64,000 nt of DNA from Alphaproteobacteria bacterium (GCA_016722515.1 JADKJE010000004.1:124001-188000), one strand, 5' to 3'. Counted from the stretch's first letter, positions 36,187-46,356 are shown. The notes: generated by a model from the sequence alone, not told the origin. Translations and numbers: made by a program.

Positions 36187-38850
36187 TTAATTGCGTTTCG
36201 TAAAAGGATCGCCTAATAATAAGATGGTGTGGTCAAGCTGATAACCGAGTTGATCTAATAAGTAACTGGAACCCACATAGCCATTTTGATTAATGTTTGG
36301 TATTTGGGTGGTGATCAAGTAGGGCGAGTTAGGATCAGATGCTACTCCAAATAAACCACCTACGCTGACATTCACTCCAGGGGAAACCACCGAAGATTGA
36401 TCGATACGTGGGGTAATTAATACGCCGCTTATTGGAAGCGATGTCTGGTTATTCACCAAATTACCACCCAACGTTAATGTGCCACCGGCTTCAATGGTGC
36501 TGGCGACATGGCCGGATTGATAGACGAGGTCAAACGTTTCAAGTGGAGCGATCGAGCCAACCAGGTCATATTCATTGATGACGGGATTATAGATATGCGG
36601 TAAACAGCCGGAAGTCATGCAGGTATAGCGCAAGATACTGTTGATATCCATCCCGGTATTGGTGACAGTAGTATTGCCTAAATCAACATCGCCGCTGGCG
36701 CTGATGTAACTGACCTGCTGGTTGAGTGTAGAGGCGTCTACTACCAGGTTGCCCTGAGAAATAATTTGGCCCGCCCGCTCGGTAAAATCTTCTGTTTCTG
36801 TAATGACCTGACGTGCTACACCTGGAGGAAGGTTGGGATCGGCCTGCCAGGTAGAGTTATTATCGACCATGAATTTAATGCCGTCTAAATACGGATCAGC
36901 ATTAAAAATCAGCCATTGATTATCACTGCCGGTATGTGCCAGCATATCGTCATTGCCATGGCCTAAGCGGATATCAAAATACTCGATATCGCCTGCATCC
37001 TCAATAAAGGAAGGATTCCCGACGCGGTGGTTGCTGAGAGTGTCTGCGACTAAGGTCATTAAACCACCCGATTGAATTAAACCGCTTTGGTTTTCTAATA
37101 AGACCATGCGGGTATTGTTTAAACCGCCTATCCATAAACTGCCCGTTTCTGCCAGGATGTAACCCTGGTCATTGAGGAGGTGATTTCCAACTTCTATGTT
37201 CATATTGCCGTGCGTATAGAGTACACCCTGGTTTGTCAGGTTATGGGTAGCACCGAGTAACGCATCACCGTTGGAAGCGACGACACCGGTTGCGGAGTTG
37301 TTTAAATCGTGTGCGCTTATATCGATATGCGTTGCCGAAGAGAGCTCTCCTTGATTGGTAAAGGTTCCACCGACTGTTAAAGACAAGTCACCCAGCATCG
37401 ATATAATCGATGTATCATTTAACCAATTGCCGCTTACGTTTTGCAAGAGGGTGTCGGCTAGTAAGGTGCTGTTCGTGGCGCTGAAACTGCCATTAGTTAA
37501 GGACAATCCGTCATTAGCCACAATCTGACTGGTCGTGATAGTGGTTGCTCCAGTGGAAATAAACACCACCGAGTTCGCCAGTATATCGCTATCGCTTATA
37601 TCGAGGCTGGCAGCTGTCATCGAAATGGATTGTTCAGTACCACTTGTGAGTACACGCATTACGTTAATATCGGCTGCATTGCCTGTTATGCTGGTAGCTT
37701 TTAGAAACGCAAAGCCTGAATCAGCGCCTGAGCCATCTAAGGTGAGTTGATCGCCGGCAGTGAGATTAATCTGATCACCAGCATAGATATATTGACCACC
37801 TAATGTTGCATCACTATGTGCATTCACGGTTACAGAACCACCAGCAGAGGTTCTGCCGGTATGGGTCACTTTGCTGGCTGTTGAGGTAAGCTTCACTTCT
37901 GCAGTAGCAGAAGCAGTGCCGGCCTGCACAAGTTCACCATCGGCGGTGATTTCTAAATTACCGTTACTGGCTTGCAAGATGCCGCCATTATTAACACCAA
38001 CGCCTGCTTCGGTGCTTTTAAGATAAATCTTTCCTGCATACATACCACCCAAAGCAGATGCATCAATCGCAATGGTGGGCTTGCTTGCTTCGGATTGTTG
38101 CGTAGCAGCAAGTGGAGTGGCCACACCCGTTTGATAATTGACCTGGTTGCGGCCCGTTGTGACGCGCACTGTATTACCGCCATAAATAGCAGCGTGAATG
38201 TGTGTAGCACGGGCGATGATATCAAAGGAATCGGTCTGGCTGGCATCAGCTCCATTGCCTTCGATTAAAACAGTCCCTTTATCAACGGTGATATGGTCTA
38301 TATTGCCTGCGCCATCCATATGGGGCACTCCGGTCGTTAACGTGACTTTAGGCGTTTTGAGAAACCCACAGCCATTGCAGCTGATGCCGTTGGGGTTAGC
38401 TACGACATACTCGGCTTCTCTGCCAAATATTTCCGTTGGGCCTTGCAAGGAAGATGGATTCGTTCCGGTTACTTCATTAATAATAATGCGTGCTTCATTA
38501 CCGGAAGTAAGGTTGCCATTGCCAACCACAATGCTACCAATCGTTGATATTCCTGAACTGGCTGAATTATTAACAATCAACCCCTCGTTACCAACTTGTA
38601 GTTCCCCAATCTTATTGTGAGAAACTCCGCCTCCATTAGGTGTGGCAATGTTTTCCACCGGTGTGTGATTAAGAGATTCTGCAACCGCGGGTTGATTGGC
38701 TATGGGCGCGGCGGTGTCTGGCGTAATCACCGTTTGTGCGTAGACGATGGGGGCTAACATCGGCTGCAGAACCAGTAGCGCAGACAGCAGCAATACAAGA
38801 GAATGATGTAATTTTCTTAGCAATTCTTGTCCCAATTTTCTCATAAACAC
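36187..38850 (-). CDS. Two-partner-secretion haemagglutinin, N-terminal part
   Basis: 887 residues. The long signal region (MFMRKLGQELLRKLHHSLVL, then LLSALLVLQPMLAPIVYAQ) leads into a TPS domain with the family motifs VNNSASSGISTIGSIVVGN-like spacing, IIINEVTGTNPSSLQGPTEI and VANPNGISCNGCGFLKTP, which guide export through a TpsB/FhaC-type pore. No TpsB gene is present in the window. Beta-helix repeats follow. The ORF stops at 36187 because of an indel after LLLGDPFTKRN. If the indel is real, the product is a truncated, toxin-less protein. Confidence 0.9.
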   Translation of the reverse strand: MFMRKLGQELLRKLHHSLVLLLSALLVLQPMLAPIVYAQTVITPDTAAPIANQPAVAESLNHTPVENIATPNGGGVSHNKIGELQVGNEGLIVNNSASSGISTIGSIVVGNGNLTSGNEARIIINEVTGTNPSSLQGPTEIFGREAEYVVANPNGISCNGCGFLKTPKVTLTTGVPHMDGAGNIDHITVDKGTVLIEGNGADASQTDSFDIIARATHIHAAIYGGNTVRVTTGRNQVNYQTGVATPLAATQQSEASKPTIAIDASALGGMYAGKIYLKSTEAGVGVNNGGILQASNGNLEITADGELVQAGTASATAEVKLTSTASKVTHTGRTSAGGSVTVNAHSDATLGGQYIYAGDQINLTAGDQLTLDGSGADSGFAFLKATSITGNAADINVMRVLTSGTEQSISMTAASLDISDSDILANSVVFISTGATTITTSQIVANDGLSLTNGSFSATNSTLLADTLLQNVSGNWLNDTSIISMLGDLSLTVGGTFTNQGELSSATHIDISAHDLNNSATGVVASNGDALLGATHNLTNQGVLYTHGNMNIEVGNHLLNDQGYILAETGSLWIGGLNNTRMVLLENQSGLIQSGGLMTLVADTLSNHRVGNPSFIEDAGDIEYFDIRLGHGNDDMLAHTGSDNQWLIFNADPYLDGIKFMVDNNSTWQADPNLPPGVARQVITETEDFTERAGQIISQGNLVVDASTLNQQVSYISASGDVDLGNTTVTNTGMDINSILRYTCMTSGCLPHIYNPVINEYDLVGSIAPLETFDLVYQSGHVASTIEAGGTLTLGGNLVNNQTSLPISGVLITPRIDQSSVVSPGVNVSVGGLFGVASDPNSPYLITTQIPNINQNGYVGSSYLLDQLGYQLDHTILLLGDPFTKRN

Positions 38851-39085
38851 CGAATGTGAATTAATGGCTATTTCCCACAGAGGGGAAATTGTATACCATG
38901 GTATAAAGTTGGAAACAAAGGGATTATTTTCAACCGAAAGTTAAAAGGGAGATTGGCGCATTTTTGTATGTAAGTTAGCGAATGTCTGTTTTCCTTCTTC
39001 ATGAATTACATCTCTGCCCGTGAATTCCTGCCATCGGCGATCGATCTCTAAAGTCTTTTTTCGGGTGTCCCATTGACGAAGACAG

Positions 39086-39136
39086 GAATTCTAGATGCCA
39101 ATAAAGAACCATTAGGCAAAAGAACACCTATCGTCT
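39086..39136 (+). repeat. 51-bp direct repeat flanking the haemagglutinin island, right copy
   Basis: 50 of 51 bases match 26863-26913 in the same orientation. It lies between the haemagglutinin start (38850) and the membrane-protein gene (39231). The rest of 38851-39230 has only short open frames, for instance a minus-strand stretch reading WDTRKKTLEIDRRWQEFTG, that look like decayed coding sequence. Confidence 0.88.
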
Positions 39137-39230
39137 ATATTCAAAACGGGATGCCCCTCTCCTTGGCGGAAACCCAAGGAAAATCAATGAGGCCGCTCAC
39201 GAGTAACCCACTATTTTGGAGCGCCCATAC

Positions 39231-39884
39231 ATGTGTTTTTCCCCAGAAATAAGTTTTGCCTCAAGTATTTTTCTAACCGGAATTGGCGTTCTAGCCTTAA
39301 AAAAGGCAACCACGAAAGACGAATTGCCATTAGCGATGATGCCGCTTTTATTCGCGGCACAGCAATTTATTGAAGGCTTATTATGGTTAGTGTTGTTATA
39401 TGGTGGATCACGCACGCAACACGTTTGGTTAACACATATTTATGTGGTTTTTGCCGGTATGATCTGGCCAATATGGCCTGCGTTCAGCCTGTGGAACATT
39501 GAAACCGAAACAAAGAGAAAACACATCATGGCCGCGTTTATACTCATGGGTGGATGCTTTGCTCTTTATACTCTCAAGAGTAGCATAGAATTTAATATCA
39601 CATCCAGCGTGTCCAGCCATTCTGTCCTTTATGACTCCCCCCTTACAGTAGGCAATGAGGTATTGATTGCCTATTTAATCTGTACCTGTATGTGTTTTTT
39701 CGTCTCCAGCCAACGCAATATCCAATGGATTGGTGTAGCTAATCTTCTATCCTTTGCCATCGCATTTCATTTTTACTATAAAAACCTGGTATCCGTCTGG
39801 TGTTTATTTGCCGCAACCATCAGTGGATTGATTTATGTCTATTTCAGGCTTACTAAAACCGGTAAAACTACCGTTCACGCCTAG
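39231..39884 (+). CDS. DUF6629-type membrane protein
   Basis: 217 residues with about seven hydrophobic helices and the family-like start MCFSPEISFASSIFLTGIGV followed by ELPLAMMPLLFAAQQFIEG. The family is of unknown function. A TTG at 39216 would add five residues, but the ATG at 39231 matches the usual MCFS start. It stands alone just outside the 51-bp repeat. Confidence 0.8.
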   Translation: MCFSPEISFASSIFLTGIGVLALKKATTKDELPLAMMPLLFAAQQFIEGLLWLVLLYGGSRTQHVWLTHIYVVFAGMIWPIWPAFSLWNIETETKRKHIMAAFILMGGCFALYTLKSSIEFNITSSVSSHSVLYDSPLTVGNEVLIAYLICTCMCFFVSSQRNIQWIGVANLLSFAIAFHFYYKNLVSVWCLFAATISGLIYVYFRLTKTGKTTVHA

Positions 39885-39980
39885 TGTTCAGCCTGTTCTC
39901 ACGTGGCGGTAATGGTCGTATGGTGGGGTATGGTGGATATGATGGAAGCTTCAGCCCGTCTTGCAGCTGTTAAAGCCTAT

Positions 39981-42755
39981 TTATTGTGTAAGGGGTCCTT
40001 CATCTGTGGGCACAGCCTGGTGGTAAACTATATTATTATTGTCAACCGTTGCTGACACCTCTTTTGCAACAGCCTCTGGAACGAGATGGATATCAATTCC
40101 TGTTATGCTATCTTTTTCTCTGGTTAGTTGGATATCATCTATAGCACTGAATGTTAATTTCTTCAGCGAAAGATACTCTTGTTTTATGCTCAACCGGTAG
40201 GTTCCAGGTTTTACTTTACTGAATAAATAAGCTCCATCAAAATCGGACACCGTTTCGTAAGCAAGCTTGCCTTCCGTATCGAGTAGTTCGATCTCAACAC
40301 CGCCAAGCTCTTTTAATATTCCGCCATCCTTCTCCTTATAAATTGTGCCCTCAATTTCGCCGGTTGCAATGACAGGATAATCAAGGATAGTCACATGTCC
40401 CGGACGCGGTAAAACCCCATACCCAGTCTTGGTGGGCACGAGATAAGGGTCGGGCAGTGATGAAGAATTAATGGCGGCATTGGTAATTCTGCCAGGGGGT
40501 AGTTCCGTAACAAATTTATTTTTAGAACCTGACTCTGAATCTGAAACAGATTTAGCCCTGCCACGTATATCAAAATCGACATCTTCCAGCCATTCATCAC
40601 CGGCATCGTATGTGCTGTTATAGTTATTATCCAAGTAGGCCGCAGCAGACACCGCTCCGGTTGAGGCAAAAGGGCGTCCTGAGAAATTCCATTTATTGGA
40701 GCGTGGATCGCGTCCTATCCCTAGCGATAGACTCACACCTACTCCTACCCCTCCCTGATCATCTACCTGAAAAGAGGTTGAGAGTCGATAATGGTCAAAT
40801 ATTCTCGTGAGTGATCCATCAAATGACGTTGCTTTTTCATCAACAAACTGTTTGTGGATGGAAGATTGCATAATAAGATCATTATTGAGGTTGCGGTCGA
40901 GGCCTAGAGAAAGTTCTTTGAATCTCTTTTCTGGTTTGAGGTCATAGTTTGCGGCAGACCGGATAACATAACGATTATAAATCCCTCGGACGCTAGCTTC
41001 TCCAAACGTAAGGTCACTCTTGTCGATTTTGTCATATTCAATATTATGGCTAAATAATAAACCCGAATAGAGGGTGGAAAGCCGATTCGATAACCGTAAT
41101 TCATTACGCTCATCATACCTGTTGTATCGTCCGTTAAGCGAATATTGCACAGCGTGAGAGCTTTTCGGATTTAAAGTGCCCGTCAACAATAGGTCGGAAC
41201 TGGATTTAAGGTCACGATCTCTTTCTGTTTCACTGAGATAATTATCAGTGATCTTGTGTCCGGCACGAATATTAACATTCTTAATACTGGTATGGGTTGT
41301 CAGGTCGGCGGCATAGCCATGGTTCTCGGCATCCCATGCTGCCGTGGCATTCGTAAGCCATCCTCCTAAGCTGGTACGCATCCCCGTGGTAAGATAATTA
41401 CTTACATTGGTTGTATTGTCGATCGGCAATTGGGCAAACCCGAATGTTCCCGTAATGTTTTCCGTTAATCCATACGCTCCTGAAAAAACAGAGCGAACAC
41501 TATTATCATGAGTGAGAGTCTGCCCACGTTCATTGATATTAAAAAGGGACTGTGATTTTTTATCAACAGATAGATCGTAATCAAAGCTGCCTTTGGCGAT
41601 AATCGTTTCATCTATAGTATAGCTTGATCGCTCTTCGCGTATCTCACCTTGGGGTCCGTAAAAGAGCAAGCGGAAATCATTGGTACCAAAAACAAGCTCG
41701 ACATTTCTAAATTCATAACGCCCATCAGGACCACTCGTTTGGAGATCAATTAACTGGTCATTCCTATAAAGTTCTACATCCCATCCAGGCTGGATTTGCC
41801 CGATAAAATCTTTAGTATCAAACTGGAAACTACGTTGCGGTTCGATATTAGATATTTGAAATCCCACTCCTTCAGTGGATGAGCTTACAAGATGGTGATT
41901 AACTGCGTTAATATCACCAACGGAGACTTGTTTTGCTTTCATAAAACCTAACATGTTCCCGTCTAAATCGACTTTGCTGAGATTAAAATTAACAGCAGAG
42001 GGAGTTTTTTTTTCGTCACCGGCAACGAAAAACCGGGAAGTCATATACGCTAAGTCCCCTTGCGATAAAATAGAATAATTATGGCTGAATTCTGGTGTCG
42101 CTGTTTTAGCGTATTGACCGGATAGATTCAGGTCTATGAAGGGAACATCATAGGGTTTATAGGGTTCTGGCAAGCGATCAAAAACTTGTTCCGCCGATGG
42201 GCGGGCACGCTCATTGTTTGCTTTCAAAATACGCTGCATTTTTAATTGCAGCGGTAATTTTTCTTTAGGTTTGAGATCAAGCATCACGTCTGAGAGTTTC
42301 ACCTCCGCCGGGATACCTAGCCATTCATCCAATTTCTTGGAATCAATATAGATTTCATCTTCTTTCGTAATCGTATCTGCTTTTTGTAGAGGAAATCTGT
42401 GGCCTGCTACCGTTATTTGGGAAGCGTTTATATCTAAGAGAAGTGTTTTATCCTCTTTGATAAACCAACCTTCGGCCTTTCCTTCTTTGGCATTTACTTT
42501 AATAGGAAAATCTAATGCTTCGGCAAGGGCACCCAAAGGGATCATGAAATCAGGGCCTCTCTGATAAGCGTCAATCATTTGTTTAATCGGTGTTCCATCG
42601 AGTGTAATAAACAAAATTAAAAGGTCATCTTCAGAAAAATTATTTGTCTCTACCGCTTCATTCTTATTCTTATCGGTTTCTTCATACCCAAAAGCAGGCC
42701 ATGAAGAGCTGATAAGACAAGAAATAACCAAAAGTGATATGGAGCGTTGAGGCAT
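39981..42755 (-). CDS. Outer-membrane usher-like protein
   Basis: 924 residues with a signal peptide (SISLLVISCLISSSWPAFGY). An N-terminal periplasmic domain resembles the copper-amine-oxidase-N-like fold (FMIPLGALAEALDFPIKV). A usher-like strand region follows (GFQISNIEPQRSFQFDTKDF, WDVELYRNDQLIDLQTSGPD) and then a long stretch of alternating aromatic/polar strands typical of a beta-barrel. The C-terminus carries carboxypeptidase-regulatory/SpaA-like beta domains (YLDNNYNSTYDAGDEWL, GVEIELLDTEGKLAYETVSD). This is not the classic FimD length or motif set. With the chaperone two bases upstream it forms the assembly machinery for the DUF4402 proteins. Confidence 0.75.
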   Translation of the reverse strand: MPQRSISLLVISCLISSSWPAFGYEETDKNKNEAVETNNFSEDDLLILFITLDGTPIKQMIDAYQRGPDFMIPLGALAEALDFPIKVNAKEGKAEGWFIKEDKTLLLDINASQITVAGHRFPLQKADTITKEDEIYIDSKKLDEWLGIPAEVKLSDVMLDLKPKEKLPLQLKMQRILKANNERARPSAEQVFDRLPEPYKPYDVPFIDLNLSGQYAKTATPEFSHNYSILSQGDLAYMTSRFFVAGDEKKTPSAVNFNLSKVDLDGNMLGFMKAKQVSVGDINAVNHHLVSSSTEGVGFQISNIEPQRSFQFDTKDFIGQIQPGWDVELYRNDQLIDLQTSGPDGRYEFRNVELVFGTNDFRLLFYGPQGEIREERSSYTIDETIIAKGSFDYDLSVDKKSQSLFNINERGQTLTHDNSVRSVFSGAYGLTENITGTFGFAQLPIDNTTNVSNYLTTGMRTSLGGWLTNATAAWDAENHGYAADLTTHTSIKNVNIRAGHKITDNYLSETERDRDLKSSSDLLLTGTLNPKSSHAVQYSLNGRYNRYDERNELRLSNRLSTLYSGLLFSHNIEYDKIDKSDLTFGEASVRGIYNRYVIRSAANYDLKPEKRFKELSLGLDRNLNNDLIMQSSIHKQFVDEKATSFDGSLTRIFDHYRLSTSFQVDDQGGVGVGVSLSLGIGRDPRSNKWNFSGRPFASTGAVSAAAYLDNNYNSTYDAGDEWLEDVDFDIRGRAKSVSDSESGSKNKFVTELPPGRITNAAINSSSLPDPYLVPTKTGYGVLPRPGHVTILDYPVIATGEIEGTIYKEKDGGILKELGGVEIELLDTEGKLAYETVSDFDGAYLFSKVKPGTYRLSIKQEYLSLKKLTFSAIDDIQLTREKDSITGIDIHLVPEAVAKEVSATVDNNNIVYHQAVPTDEGPLTQ

Positions 42756-42757
42756 AG

Positions 42758-43675
42758 CTATAACTTGATTTGTTGTGATGCTAACACATCGCCTAATTCA
42801 TCATTGTTGGCATGTGTAACAAAAGAAACTTTTAAAGCTGTCATGTCAGAGAGCTTTAAATTATTAGGAAGATCCAGGGGAAATTTAAATGTACGGATGG
42901 TGATGGGGGTATAGACAGCAGCACCGGACAATTTTCTTAATAAAACCGTTTTCCCTGATTTATTGACATACTGAATGGCGAGATCACCATAAGTAGACGC
43001 GCCTCCTGTCCGGTTAAGAGAAAACTCTATAGTCGGTTTACCACTTTCATCGTGACCTAAGGCAAGCTTGTCCATCGTAACCGTTGCGTCCAGTTTTCCT
43101 TGGCGTACAATAATAGGAATAGTGATACCGATATTGGCTTGAATGGAAATGCTGACGTTTTTATCATCATCTACAGGTCCGCCCTCTGTTTCTGGTTTGT
43201 GCTCAGGAATAAGCATGAATTTCATATGGGTTCGATACTCACCGTCTGGCAAATCTCGGGGTTTTCTTACTGAAACTAGAATAGTTTGGCTCTTGCCTGG
43301 TTCAAGCCGTACTTTCTTGGGAGCAAAACGGATCATTTGATCAGCGAACATATCACCTTCTTGCGTTTCACCTGCTGGCAGGATTGAGCCATCTTCCTTC
43401 ATTCTTTTGTTTTCTAAGCTAATTCTAAAATCAGCAGGGCCAGATCCATTATTCGCTAACGTGATTTCAGCTGTGCGTTCCTTGCCTTCCAGCACAATGC
43501 GCCCGGGAGTCAATAATAAGCTACCTTTTCCAGCTTCTGCCTCAGAAGCGTTTGGAATAATACCTACTGTCGGTGTGGCTTGATCCGTTACCGGTTCGGC
43601 CATACTGAATTGCGCTACGGATATTGCAGTGATCAGGGCCAACAAGAAGGGTGTTTTATACGTATGGCTAAACAT
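42758..43675 (-). CDS. PapD-like periplasmic pilus chaperone
   Basis: 305 residues with a signal peptide (FLLALITAISVAQFSMAEP). The immunoglobulin-like donor-strand fold is seen in LLLTPGRIVLEGKERTAEIT, FRISLENKRMKEDGSI, FAPKKVRLEPGKSQTILVSV and RKPRDLPDGEYRTHMKFMLI. It is longer than PapD/FimC because of a linker. It precedes the usher-like gene by two bases. The likely role is to hold DUF4402 subunits in the periplasm; inference from context. Confidence 0.82.
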   Translation of the reverse strand: MFSHTYKTPFLLALITAISVAQFSMAEPVTDQATPTVGIIPNASEAEAGKGSLLLTPGRIVLEGKERTAEITLANNGSGPADFRISLENKRMKEDGSILPAGETQEGDMFADQMIRFAPKKVRLEPGKSQTILVSVRKPRDLPDGEYRTHMKFMLIPEHKPETEGGPVDDDKNVSISIQANIGITIPIIVRQGKLDATVTMDKLALGHDESGKPTIEFSLNRTGGASTYGDLAIQYVNKSGKTVLLRKLSGAAVYTPITIRTFKFPLDLPNNLKLSDMTALKVSFVTHANNDELGDVLASQQIKL

Positions 43676-43804
43676 TTAAGTCTCCGTGTTCATTCAAGGT
43701 ATTATTATAATTTCATAATTTCTTTAGCAGATGATTAATTATTCATGACTTTATTTGGATATTAAGATTAACGGATGGTATGGTGCAATCATCGTTGTCA
43801 GGTA

Positions 43805-44305
43805 TTATTGATAAAGCGCTTCAAGCGTGTAATTAGGACTTCGTGGTCCAGAAACTGCGGTGCTGGCTATGGTTAGAGTTGCGCCCCATACTAATTGATT
43901 GGCTGCTCCGGTCGAATTGGTGCTGGGAATAACGAGGTTGGTCCCTGTGTTTGTGAACGATACACCACGCCAAACGCCAGTAAAATTAGATAGGGTAAGC
44001 CCTGGCACATTCCCATTATTCGTAAAACTAATTTGCATGAGGGTGCTAGCGGTGGCGGCGGTGCGGTAGATATAGATGCTTCCATTGGTAACGGTACCGC
44101 TCTGGCTCGATATCATCGTTGCCGTTGTTCCGCCTCCCAGGGTGCCGTTGGGAGTAACGACAATCTGTGTCGTACCAGAAGTTGGGAGGAGTGCTGCGCC
44201 AAAATTAATTTCTGTTTGAAGCGCTGAATTAAAGGCGAGCGTAGCCCAGGCGTTATTGGATAACAACAATACAAAGATAAAAATAATTGAGATTGCAATC
44301 TTCAT
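43805..44305 (-). CDS. DUF4402 fimbrial-type surface protein A
   Basis: 166 residues with a signal peptide (SIIFIFVLLLSNNAWA). Motifs shared with the neighbouring family members are INFGAALLPTSGTTQIVVTP, SFTNNGNVPGLTLSNFTGVW and a terminal strand ending YTLEALYQ. DUF4402 proteins are secreted beta-sandwich subunits of poorly described surface structures. It lies upstream of the chaperone-usher pair with a 129-bp gap and may be its first subunit gene. Confidence 0.75.
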   Translation of the reverse strand: MKIAISIIFIFVLLLSNNAWATLAFNSALQTEINFGAALLPTSGTTQIVVTPNGTLGGGTTATMISSQSGTVTNGSIYIYRTAATASTLMQISFTNNGNVPGLTLSNFTGVWRGVSFTNTGTNLVIPSTNSTGAANQLVWGATLTIASTAVSGPRSPNYTLEALYQ

Positions 44306-44488
44306 AACACGTCACTCCATATTGATAATTGTATATTAAATTGAATTCATTATTGAATGATTAATTTATTCGCTTCTAATAAGCAATGTGATTTAAAAAT
44401 ATATATAATTTTTTAAGTGATTATATTTATAAAAAATTTACTTTTAAAATATAATGTTAAATTTAAATTAATATGACATGAGTGTTTT

Positions 44489-45040
44489 ATGAAGAAGGGT
44501 TTTTTCGTATGCTTGGCTCTCTGTGTGAGCCAACTTCATTCTGAAGCGTATGCAGTTTCTGCAGTACTACATGGGAATGTGGTTCTATACCCTCCTATCA
44601 CTATCTCTGAGACGCAGCCCATTCATTTTGGTAGTATCATCAGGCCAACCACGGGTTCCAATCGCATCACTATAGATGCGGTAACCGGAAATAAGCAAAT
44701 TCTAGGATCAGGAAATGGTGGAACGATACCGATTTCTGATCCTTTCCGAGTTGGGGTATTAGCTGTTAATGCTTATGATGGCGCACTATTGTCTTTTTCT
44801 ATTACACCAAATGCAACGCCTACCGGGCTTTCTTGGGTCTGTGCTGACTTCATGATCCGCAGTGAAACATCGGGTGCCTTGCCTGTATGCACTAGTTCTG
44901 CTTCGCTTACGCATAATTCTGTAGGTGGAACAGGTATCGTTAGCGGCAACTATTATATTGGAGGAGGAGTGACAGTGAGTTCTAATGTTGTTGCAGGCTT
45001 CTACGCAATTACATATACGATTAGTATCAATTATCAATAA
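44489..45040 (+). CDS. DUF4402 fimbrial-type surface protein B
   Basis: 183 residues with a signal peptide (GFFVCLALCVSQLHSEAYA). It has the family start ITISETQPIHFGSIIRPTTG and the end GGGVTVSSNVVAGFYAITYT. It is the only member on the plus strand, divergent from 43805-44305 across a very AT-rich 180-bp gap that should contain both promoters. Two cysteines (WVCADF, PVCTSS) suggest a disulfide absent from its relatives. Confidence 0.75.
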   Translation: MKKGFFVCLALCVSQLHSEAYAVSAVLHGNVVLYPPITISETQPIHFGSIIRPTTGSNRITIDAVTGNKQILGSGNGGTIPISDPFRVGVLAVNAYDGALLSFSITPNATPTGLSWVCADFMIRSETSGALPVCTSSASLTHNSVGGTGIVSGNYYIGGGVTVSSNVVAGFYAITYTISINYQ

Positions 45041-45082
45041 TGTTTCATGAAATATGCGGCTAGCGCATCTTCATCTGCGTGG

Positions 45083-45618
45083 TTAATAATAATTTACATT
45101 TAAAGTATAAGATCCCGTTTTTAAACCAGAAACATTATTAGGTACGGTTGCTCGCGCACCAATAGAAAACGTACCAGATGACGTAAGAAACGACAGTATG
45201 ATACCATTAGAAGGTGTTCCCAATGCGTATTCTTGAATACCTGCAAATCTTACCGTAAAGTTACTTAAAGCGATAGTTGATCCAGGGGAGAAATAGGGCT
45301 AATGTTCATATTGAGCAGAAATCCGGCAGCACCAACGAAAGAATAATTCGCTGCATTAAAAGTAGATCCCAATAAACTACAGTTTGTTGCTGAGATACTG
45401 CGCGAACTGAGAGTATCAATCGTTACGATACAGGAGTTTGTGTTAGAGCGTAATATTTTTCCAAAAGAAAGGTCAGAATTTTTGGCTAAAACAATCGGTT
45501 CTGCTATATTAATAGCACCCGTTCCGGTAAAGTTAGTTGCCCCAACATCGTTTGTGTATAAAAACAAGCCGGACACCGCAATCACTTTAAGTACAGAATA
45601 GCTTACTCGGGGCAACAT
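45083..45618 (-). pseudogene. DUF4402 surface protein C, frameshifted
   Basis: The N-terminal frame from 45618 (VLKVIAVSGLFLYTNDVGA, VLAKNSDLSFGKILRSNTNS) ends at 45265. The rest of the domain is in the next frame from about 45290 to a stop at 45083 (STIALSNFTVRFAGIQEYAL, then TGSYTLNVNYY). A missing C in the run after IS would explain it. With one base restored it is a normal ~178-residue family member. Confidence 0.8.
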
Positions 45619-45702
45619 TCGTTTTCCATTGTTCGTTATTTATAATTATTTATATTAAATGATATCACGATATTATTAATAATTTATGAGTGCGATATCG
45701 TA

Positions 45703-46257
45703 TTAAGGGTAGTCAACATTAAGTGTGTAGTTACCTGTATATGATCCCGCAATGGACGAGCTAGTTAACGTCAATTTAGCTCCCACACTTAAAACATCCC
45801 CTGTACTTTCAGCCAATGTTGTCAGCGTTGCTTGACCGCCGGCGCCTGAATCAATATTCGTGTCACTTCCGGCGTTGAATTTTCCAAAGAAGTTACTTAA
45901 TGTTAAGCCAGTTCCTGGATTTGTTATGGATGTCACGCTAAGATTGACCAGATAGGTGCTTGAGCCAAATATTTTATAGCTTGCAGCATTGATGGTGCCT
46001 CCTGATACCAGTGCTCCATTTCCACCTGAAATGCTCCTTACCCCGGCTGTTGATAAGGTAACTGCGCTGGGGGTTCCGCCTGTGGGGCGCATAACGCGAC
46101 CCAAATTCATAGCTGTTGTTTGGGTTATGCTAATGGGCGATAAAACATCGATCGCAACGTTGGTGACGATTGAAGCTGCGTACACTTCCGGTGCACAGCA
46201 GAGTAGTGCATAACCATAAAATAGTGCAGAAAGGATAGGTCTTGTTTTAATGTTCAT
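45703..46257 (-). CDS. DUF4402 fimbrial-type surface protein D
   Basis: 184 residues with a signal peptide (LSALFYGYALLCCAPEVYA). Conserved blocks are ISITQTTAMNLGRVMRPTGG, GGNGALVSGGTINAASYKIF and GLTLSNFFGKFNAGSDTNID, with final strand GSYTGNYTLNVDYP. Close paralogue of 46357-46908; the two probably arose by tandem duplication. Confidence 0.85.
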   Translation of the reverse strand: MNIKTRPILSALFYGYALLCCAPEVYAASIVTNVAIDVLSPISITQTTAMNLGRVMRPTGGTPSAVTLSTAGVRSISGGNGALVSGGTINAASYKIFGSSTYLVNLSVTSITNPGTGLTLSNFFGKFNAGSDTNIDSGAGGQATLTTLAESTGDVLSVGAKLTLTSSSIAGSYTGNYTLNVDYP

Positions 46258-46356
46258 TTTTCATCTCTCGTTATTTGAATTGATATTTCAGTGCATTTTT
46301 GGCAGTAGGGCTATCAGGGGAAGGTAAAAACCTTTCCCTGATAAATGGCCTACAGT

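Noticed and set aside
32758..39230. TpsB/FhaC transporter gene next to the haemagglutinin
   Set aside because: No POTRA/beta-barrel protein of the right size is encoded within the island; the transporter must be elsewhere or absent.
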